This document shows positions 58,028 to 64,000 of a stretch of DNA of 64,000 nt, in pieces (position 1 is the stretch's first letter; every line of letters starts with the position of its first letter). The position numbers were made by a program, and so were the translations under genes. Source of the stretch: Polynucleobacter sp. UK-Gri1-W3 (GTDB lineage: Bacteria; Pseudomonadota; Gammaproteobacteria; Burkholderiales; Burkholderiaceae); contig NZ_JACVQA010000002.1 of the NCBI RefSeq assembly GCF_018881595.1, positions 62,001-126,000 of the forward strand. Direction: 5' to 3'. A model generated the notes under the pieces. That model was not told where the DNA came from. It saw only the letters and a program-made list of their open reading frames with translations, and searched no databases.

Positions 58028-59282
58028 AACGAAGAGCCTCCGCAGGCTGTACTTTTGCAGCACGACGACTTGGGTAAAGTGTAGCCAACACCGAAAGGCC
58101 AAAAGCCATTAAGCCTACTGTCAGCACATCACTTGCTCTGACATCTGAAGGTAACTCACTGATGAAATACACCTCACGCGGCAAGAACTGCACTCGGAAG
58201 ATGGCCTCAATTACCGGCACGATGACATCAATGTTTAGCGCAATCAATAAACCTAGGGCAACACCAATCAAGGAGCCCAGAAGTCCAATCGCCAATCCTT
58301 GAATTAAAAATATTCTCTGAATTAATCCAGGGCTTGCACCCATGGTTCTCAGTATTGCAATATCAGCTTGTTTCTCATTGACCGTCATTACTAAGGTAGA
58401 GACTAAGTTGAATGCAGCCACAGCAATAATCAAAGTCAGAATGATGAACATCATTTTTCTTTCAGTCTGTACTGCTGCAAACCAATTGCGGTTTGATCTT
58501 GACCAGTCAGTAACCCAAAGCGCCTGAGGAACAATACCCGCTAACTCATTAGCGATCTCAGGGGCCCGTTGCATATCATCTACTTTGACACGAAGACCAG
58601 ACGGATCACGCAAGCGCAATAAGGCGGCAGCGTCTTGCCAGTGCATGATGGCTAATGAGCTGTCGTATTCATAATGGCCACTGTCAACGATACCCACCAC
58701 CTGCAAAGTTCGCATACGCGGCATTGCACCTGCCGGAGTTAAATCACTTTCAGGAACAATTAAATTAATGCGATCACCAACGTGTGCGCCAACCATCGCT
58801 GCAAGTTGTGCACCTAGAGCAACACCAAAACTTCCTGGCTTGAGATCATCAATATTGCCCGCAACAAATTGTTTTGGTAAATCCGAAACCTTACCTTCTT
58901 CACTCGGCAAGATGCCCCGAATAGCTACGCCACGCATCATGCCCTCACGAGTCAACAATCCTTGTGAGCTCACCATCGGCGCCACCCCGACAACGTGAGG
59001 TTGAGCTGCAACCTTCAGGGCCAGAGGCTCCCAATTTGCCAAGCCGTCAGGCGCAGTGATTTCTACATGTGACAACACCGACAACATGCGGTCGCGCACT
59101 TCTTTCTGGAAACCATTCATCACCGATAAAACCACAATCAACGAAGCAACACCTAAAGCGATGCCAGCGGTCGAAATCCCAGAGATAAAGGATAGGAAGC
59201 CATCGCGCCTCCCTACCGTCTTACGACGCTTGGATCGGGTGTAGCGTAGGCCAATTTCTAGCTCTATAGGAAGTCTCAACAT
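58020..59282 (-). CDS. lolC: Lipoprotein-releasing permease LolC/E (LolF-type)
   Basis: LolC/E-family permease (420 aa) with four membrane segments: one N-terminal (about 28-50, [23 protein letters not shown]) and three C-terminal (about 275-300, 320-345, 385-405), around a large periplasmic domain. Only one permease gene is present with lolD, as in the LolF systems of many proteobacteria outside the gamma group, so it probably works as a homodimer. Key N-terminal segment: [20 protein letters not shown]. Divergent from the following plus-strand gene by 46 bases. Confidence 0.93.
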   Translation of the reverse strand: MLRLPIELEIGLRYTRSKRRKTVGRRDGFLSFISGISTAGIALGVASLIVVLSVMNGFQKEVRDRMLSVLSHVEITAPDGLANWEPLALKVAAQPHVVGVAPMVSSQGLLTREGMMRGVAIRGILPSEEGKVSDLPKQFVAGNIDDLKPGSFGVALGAQLAAMVGAHVGDRINLIVPESDLTPAGAMPRMRTLQVVGIVDSGHYEYDSSLAIMHWQDAAALLRLRDPSGLRVKVDDMQRAPEIANELAGIVPQALWVTDWSRSNRNWFAAVQTERKMMFIILTLIIAVAAFNLVSTLVMTVNEKQADIAILRTMGASPGLIQRIFLIQGLAIGLLGSLIGVALGLLIALNIDVIVPVIEAIFRVQFLPREVYFISELPSDVRASDVLTVGLMAFGLSVLATLYPSRRAAKVQPAEALRYE

Positions 59283-59328
59283 AACTACAGTTTAGTGAAT
59301 CGCACGGACAAACGGATGGAATATCTAA

Positions 59329-60309
59329 ATGCCACCTAAAATCAGGGAAATGACTGCAAATTCCACCCCCTCCAAAGCTGCGCTGAGACGCTTTACCCTG
59401 ATGCTTTCTGGGGAAGATGTCTTAGATGAGCTTGATAGCAGAGTTGGCCCAAGCCAAGGACTGCCTCATGAGCAGTTTTTACTTGGAGAATTAGTCCCCC
59501 TAGCTCCCGTTTTACTGCTTGGACAGTCCACTCAATACGTTGATCCTGCGCAAGTTATTGCCTGCCTTCAACCAGTTCATCTGCATGCCACACGAGATCA
59601 CCTTATTTTGATGGGGCAAAACCAGATCGATCTGACAGCAGAAGAATCCAATCAACTGCTCAAGGCAGCCCTACCTTTTATTGAAGAGGATTTTCAAGGC
59701 TCCGTACTTTTTCATGATCGGCATTATTGGTTTGTTCCTGCCGGCCCATTTTCAAGCTTAGCAACTTACAGCGTAGACCAAGCACATGGACGCAATATTG
59801 ACTGGTGGATGCCGAGAGATACCGACAAAGATGGTATCGCTAAGCTTTGGCGCAAACTCCAAAATGAAATTCAGATGCTCTGGCATATTGGTCCGGTTAA
59901 TGAGGAGCGCGAACAACGCGGCATGCCCAGCATTAATTCAATCTGGATAAGCGGTATTGGTAAGCTCCAAGACGTACAAATACCTGCAGTATTAAATCAA
60001 TCTCAGCGCCTGATAGGCGCCCACCCCTTAATGACTGGCCTAGCCAAGCTTTTAAGCATCCCGCATCAAATAGATTTGGATGAGAATAATCTGGCTGGAG
60101 TCTTCGCCTGGCTTGAACAACCAAAGTTGGTATGGTCACAATTAAGTGCAGCACTACACGACAAGCAATTGGATGAATTAGTCATCATTGACTTTCCAAA
60201 AGGAAAGGTTCGCGAACGCGTCTTTGTTGCTAAAGACCTCAATAAAAAATCATGGGCATTCTGGAAAAAGTCAGAGCCGCTTACTTGGAAAGAAATTAGT
60301 CAGGCATGA
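59329..60309 (+). CDS. Conserved phosphoglycerate-mutase-like protein upstream of recJ
   Basis: 326-aa protein, often found next to recJ in betaproteobacteria, whose annotated likeness is to cofactor-independent phosphoglycerate mutase (COG4255-type). The sequence keeps a LHATRDHLILMG block, FHDRHYWFVPAG and INSIWISGIGKL, but I see no full metal-binding set of a working mutase, so an enzymatic role is doubtful. The ATG at 59329 gives a non-conserved N-terminus; ATG 59350 is an alternative. It is 18 bases ahead of recJ, so they form one transcript. I take it as a conserved protein of unknown role. Confidence 0.65.
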   Translation: MPPKIREMTANSTPSKAALRRFTLMLSGEDVLDELDSRVGPSQGLPHEQFLLGELVPLAPVLLLGQSTQYVDPAQVIACLQPVHLHATRDHLILMGQNQIDLTAEESNQLLKAALPFIEEDFQGSVLFHDRHYWFVPAGPFSSLATYSVDQAHGRNIDWWMPRDTDKDGIAKLWRKLQNEIQMLWHIGPVNEEREQRGMPSINSIWISGIGKLQDVQIPAVLNQSQRLIGAHPLMTGLAKLLSIPHQIDLDENNLAGVFAWLEQPKLVWSQLSAALHDKQLDELVIIDFPKGKVRERVFVAKDLNKKSWAFWKKSEPLTWKEISQA

Positions 60310-60327
60310 GTTACGCATGAATTTTGT

Positions 60328-62088
60328 ATGAGTTTATTTTCTCAACGCCCCTTCTCGGAACGCACTGCTACCTGGTTAGCGCAGAGCGGTTTACATCCGC
60401 TACTGGCTAGACTCTATGCAGCTCGAGGCCTGCAATCCCCTGAAGAGCTTTCTCTTGATTTAAAGCAACTGCTTTCACCAGTTGAGCTGAAGAATTGCAT
60501 CAGTACCGCCTCTTTACTTGCAGATATCCTTGAGAAAAATGAGCCGATGCTCATCGTTGCAGACTATGACTGCGATGGCGCCACAGCTTGCGCTGTAGGC
60601 CTTCGAGGCTTACGAATGCTGGGTGGTCCGCAAACTCCGGTTCAGTTTCTGGTTCCCAATCGCTTTACGATGGGATATGGCCTTACGCCTGAAGTTGTGG
60701 AATTAGCCGCACAACAAAATCCGAAACCTAAATACCTCATCACCGTGGACAACGGTATTGCTAGCGAAGCCGGTGTTGATCGCGCCCGTGAGCTAGGCAT
60801 GGAAGTTATTGTGACTGACCACCATCTTCCTGGAGACCATTTACCCAAAGCACTAGCCATCGTAAATCCCAACCAACCTGGTTGCGGCTTTCCGAGCAAA
60901 GCACTTGCTGGTGTTGGCGTGATGTTTTATATGCTAGTTGCATTGCGTGCAGAACTTCGTAAGCGTGGAAAATTTACTAATGAGACTCAGCCCAAAGTAG
61001 AGAATCTTCTCGATCTAGTGGCTTTAGGAACTGTTGCTGACGTAGCGCAGCTCGATCGCAATAATCGAGTGCTAGTTTCTAATGGTCTAAAGCGTATTCG
61101 TGCTGGGATATCACAGCCAGGCATTCAGGCACTATTTCAAGCTGCAAACCGCGACCCACGCAAAGCCAATACCTTTGATCTAGGCTTTGCTATCGGCCCT
61201 AGACTCAATGCTGCTGGTCGTCTAGCAGATATGACCTTGGGCATTCGTTTGCTTATTTCAGATAGCACCGACGAAGCCACGACTTTGGCCCATGAACTTG
61301 ATCGCATCAATCGCGAACGACGTGTGATTGAAACTGGCATGCAAGAAACTGCTCTCTCCCATCTTGCCGAAGATCAACTTGCAGGCACTATGTCTGAGCG
61401 CAATAGCATTTGTATGTGGAACCCAGAGTGGCATCAAGGTGTTGTTGGTATTGTTGCCTCCCGCCTGAAAGAACGATTCAATCGACCCGCAATTGTGTTT
61501 GCCCCAGCCGATGGCAGTACCGGTGAAGAGTTACGTGGTTCAGGTCGCTCACTTACCGGCTTTCATCTAAGGGATGCGCTAGATCTGGTTTCAAAGCGTG
61601 AGCCTGGACTCATTTTGAAATTTGGTGGCCATGCAATGGCTGCAGGATTAACCATTCGGAAAAGTGATTTTGAGAAGTTTGATACCTGCTTTCAGAAGGT
61701 GGCATCTGACTTGCTGACTGATGAGTTACTAGAACGTCGCCATGCTCATGATGGCGCCTTGGAGCTCTCTGAATTTACCCCCGAAATCGGCGACTTACTC
61801 GCTGAAGAGATTTGGGGCCAAGGCTTCCCTCAGCCGGTTTTCTATGGAGAATTTGAGATTGCCCAGCAAAGCCTCATGAAAGAAAAGCATTTACGACTGA
61901 TGGTTCGCCCCATTGGAAGCTCTGAAATCAAGGCAACTGACAAACCAATTACCGCCGTTTGGTTCAACCGCACGCAAAGCCTGCCGGCTAAAGCTAAATT
62001 AGCCTACCGCCTAGTTACCGACCGCTATCAGGGACAGGCCCGCATCCAACTCATGATTGAAGCCCATGATGAGGCAGCCACCCCCTGA
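60328..62088 (+). CDS. recJ: Single-stranded-DNA-specific exonuclease RecJ
   Basis: RecJ (586 aa) degrades single-stranded DNA 5' to 3' in recombination and mismatch repair. The DHH phosphoesterase motifs are intact: VADYDCDGATACAV (about residue 78), TVDNGIASEAGV and VTDHHLPGDHLP (about 168). The GPRLNAAGRLADM segment, DHHA1 motif KFGGHAMAAGLTI (about 432) and C-terminal OB fold complete the enzyme. It precedes prfB by 34 bases. Confidence 0.97.
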   Translation: MSLFSQRPFSERTATWLAQSGLHPLLARLYAARGLQSPEELSLDLKQLLSPVELKNCISTASLLADILEKNEPMLIVADYDCDGATACAVGLRGLRMLGGPQTPVQFLVPNRFTMGYGLTPEVVELAAQQNPKPKYLITVDNGIASEAGVDRARELGMEVIVTDHHLPGDHLPKALAIVNPNQPGCGFPSKALAGVGVMFYMLVALRAELRKRGKFTNETQPKVENLLDLVALGTVADVAQLDRNNRVLVSNGLKRIRAGISQPGIQALFQAANRDPRKANTFDLGFAIGPRLNAAGRLADMTLGIRLLISDSTDEATTLAHELDRINRERRVIETGMQETALSHLAEDQLAGTMSERNSICMWNPEWHQGVVGIVASRLKERFNRPAIVFAPADGSTGEELRGSGRSLTGFHLRDALDLVSKREPGLILKFGGHAMAAGLTIRKSDFEKFDTCFQKVASDLLTDELLERRHAHDGALELSEFTPEIGDLLAEEIWGQGFPQPVFYGEFEIAQQSLMKEKHLRLMVRPIGSSEIKATDKPITAVWFNRTQSLPAKAKLAYRLVTDRYQGQARIQLMIEAHDEAATP

Positions 62089-62122
62089 GGGTAGAGCGCA
62101 ATAACCCCCTTATAATTAGGGG

Positions 62123-63227
62123 ATGGAAGCTGAACAACTAAATACTATTTCGAATACCTTGTCCGATCTGCTCACCCGTGAGCAAGCTCTTCGGGGGTAT
62201 CTTTGACTTCGACGTAAAGTCACGTCGCCTTACCGAAGTTAATTCAATTCTGGAAGATCCCACCATCTGGGATGATCAAAAGAAAGCACAAGCGCTGGGC
62301 AAAGAAAAGAAATTGCTCGATGGCGTAGTTGCCACCCTTACCGATCTCAATACCAACATCACTAGCGCTCTTGAGCTGTTTGACATGGCCAAGGAAGAAA
62401 GTGATTTTGAAACCATCGGTGCTATTGAGCAAGATGTTGAAAACTACAGCAAGATTATCGGTGACCTAGAATTCCGCCGCATGTTTCATAACGAGATGGA
62501 TTCATGTAATTGTTTTATCGATATTCAAGCTGGTGCAGGTGGTACTGAAGCCTGTGACTGGGCCAGCATGCTCTATCGCCAATATCTCAAGTATTGCGAA
62601 CGCAAGGGTTACAAAACTGAAATTCTAGAAGAGTCCGATGGCGATGTCGCAGGCATTAAGAGCGCCACCATCAAAGTCGATGGTGAATACGCTTATGGCC
62701 ATCTGCGTTCAGAAACAGGAGTGCATCGCTTGGTGCGCAAATCTCCTTTTGACTCCTCTAATGGTCGCCATACTTCGTTTGCCTCTATTTATGTTTATCC
62801 AGAAATTGACGACTCCATTGAGATTGACGTCAATCCTGCTGACATTCGTACCGATACCTACCGCGCCTCTGGCGCCGGTGGTCAGCACATTAACAAAACC
62901 GACTCGGCTGTCCGTTTAACCCATATCCCAACTGGGATAGTGGTGCAATGTCAGAACGACCGAAGTCAACACCGTAACCGTGCTGAAGCGATGAGCATGC
63001 TCAAGTCTCGCCTTTACGAGCATGAGATGCAAAAGCGCCGCGCTGAGCAAGACAAATTAGAAGCTAGCAAGACGGATGTAGGTTGGGGTCATCAGATCCG
63101 TTCCTATGTTTTGGATCAAAGCCGCATTAAAGACTTACGCACTAACGTCGAAATCTCTAATACCCAAAAAGTACTAGATGGAGATTTGGATGCCTTTATT
63201 GAAGCCAGCCTGAAGCAAGGCGTTTAA
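62123..63227 (+). CDS. prfB: Peptide chain release factor 2, with programmed +1 frameshift
   Basis: RF2 (367 aa after shifting) recognises UGA and UAA stops. Frame 0 starts ATG 62123 ([20 protein letters not shown]) and ends after 27 codons at TGA 62204-62206; the rest continues in the +1 frame from GAC at 62205. The site CGG-GGG-TAT-CTT-TGA-C is the classic RF2 pattern, with a GGGGG Shine-Dalgarno-like run before the CTT slip codon. The tripeptide SPF of RF2 (as [13 protein letters not shown]) and the GGQ motif ([10 protein letters not shown]) are present. An in-frame GTG at 62178 would give a false start. RF2 thus controls its own synthesis. Confidence 0.97.
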
Positions 63228-63239
63228 TTAATCACGAAT

Positions 63240-64000
63240 ATGAACGATAAAACGAATTTACCCCCTGTCACCGAAGCAGTTGATGAAAATCACATCATTG
63301 CAGAGCGCCGTGAAAAGCTTGCCAAACTTCGCGCTGGTGGCGTTGCATTTCCGAATGACTTTGTTCCCACTCATTTAGCAGCTGACCTCCATACTCACTA
63401 TGACAGCTTAACTAAAGAAGAGTTGGCCGAGAAGAAGGTTCATGTCAAAGTTGCTGGCCGCATGGTGCTTAAGCGCGTGATGGGTAAGGCAAGCTTTGCC
63501 ACCATTCAAGATCGCAGTGGTCAAATTCAGTTCTATATCAATGATGAGCTAAGTGGCGCTGATGTCCATGGCGCCTTCAAGCATTGGGATATGGGTGATT
63601 TCATCTCCGCTGAAGGCAATCTCTTTAAAACTAATAAAGGTGAATTGTCTGTTGAGTGCAGTAATTTACGCCTGCTCAGCAAATCATTACGTCCATTGCC
63701 TGACAAGTTCCACGGCTTATCAGATCTTGAGACTAAATATCGCCAGCGTTATGTAGACCTCATTGTTAATCCAGAAAGTCGCAATACTTTTAAGGCGCGT
63801 AGCAATGCTATTGCTTCATTACGCCGCCATATGTTGGATGCTGACTTTATGGAAGTAGAGACGCCGATGCTCCACCCAATCCCAGGTGGTGCAGCAGCCA
63901 AACCATTTATTACCCATCACAATGCACTCGACATGCAAATGTTCTTGCGTATCGCACCTGAGCTTTACCTCAAGCGTTTAGTCGTTGGTGGTTTTGAGCG
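63240..64000 (+). CDS. lysS: Lysyl-tRNA synthetase, N-terminal part (cut by window edge)
   Basis: Class II lysyl-tRNA synthetase charges tRNA-Lys. The visible 253 codons cover the N-terminal OB-fold anticodon-binding domain (about residues 55-165, [20 protein letters not shown] with [13 protein letters not shown]) and the start of the catalytic core, with motif 2 region [21 protein letters not shown] and the [20 protein letters not shown] run at the very edge. It starts 12 bases after prfB, the usual prfB-lysS pair. Confidence 0.97.
   Translation, partial: MNDKTNLPPVTEAVDENHIIAERREKLAKLRAGGVAFPNDFVPTHLAADLHTHYDSLTKEELAEKKVHVKVAGRMVLKRVMGKASFATIQDRSGQIQFYINDELSGADVHGAFKHWDMGDFISAEGNLFKTNKGELSVECSNLRLLSKSLRPLPDKFHGLSDLETKYRQRYVDLIVNPESRNTFKARSNAIASLRRHMLDADFMEVETPMLHPIPGGAAAKPFITHHNALDMQMFLRIAPELYLKRLVVGGFE

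Overview
The window is a stretch of a betaproteobacterial chromosome. The betaproteobacterial gene orders (guaB/rnfH/ratA/smpB; rpsB-tsf-pyrH-frr-uppS-cdsA-dxr-rseP-bamA-skp-lpxD-fabZ-lpxA-lpxB-rnhB; zipA-smc beside ligA; recJ-prfB-lysS), the moderate base composition and the protein sequences look most like Polynucleobacter (freshwater Burkholderiaceae). The genus is my recognition, not a computed result.

Layout. 1-1630: start of guaB, rnfH and ratA on the minus strand, then smpB on plus. 1775-5946: a four-gene plus-strand operon encoding a circularly permuted ATP-grasp protein, an alpha-E protein, a transglutaminase-like protein and the proteasome-like Anbu peptidase; an NtrC-like palindrome lies upstream. 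6035-9375: divergent ppsA and its regulator ppsR. 9392-24354: one long minus-strand run read from rpsB down to a TrmH-family methyltransferase, covering translation (rpsB, tsf, frr), UMP kinase, isoprenoid and phospholipid precursors (dxr, cdsA, uppS), outer-membrane assembly (rseP, bamA, skp) and lipid A (lpxD, fabZ, lpxA, lpxB). 24623-28061: map and glnD. 28058-35178: nudix, ligA, zipA-like and smc on minus. 35353-38282: dapD, dapE, prmB on plus. 38294-42142: radA, an unknown exported protein and kup on minus.

42312-53505: an initiator tRNA-fMet gene followed by an 11.1-kb integrated element. It is bounded by a perfect 51-bp direct repeat of the 3' part of the tRNA (42338-42388 and 53455-53505). 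Just inside each end is a near-identical 21-bp pair of CTCGTAGGC-type repeats, which I read as integrase arm sites. The element has a tyrosine integrase, an AlpA/excisionase-like protein, a primase-helicase, a DUF5681 protein paired with a large terminase, an XRE regulator with an 18-bp perfect palindrome in front of it, and an accessory block: Sel1-repeat protein, membrane-tethered DEDDh exonuclease, small membrane protein, PD-(D/E)XK-like protein and a GIY-YIG/NUMOD3 nuclease. No capsid, portal or tail genes are present, so it resembles a phage satellite more than a prophage. It is the main candidate for something undescribed.

53605-64000: chromosomal genes again: a glycine-zipper lipoprotein, comEC, tatD, lolD and lolC/E on minus; a phosphoglycerate-mutase-like conserved protein, recJ, prfB (with the classic +1 frameshift) and the start of lysS on plus. 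No gene-free stretch longer than about 300 bases was seen anywhere.
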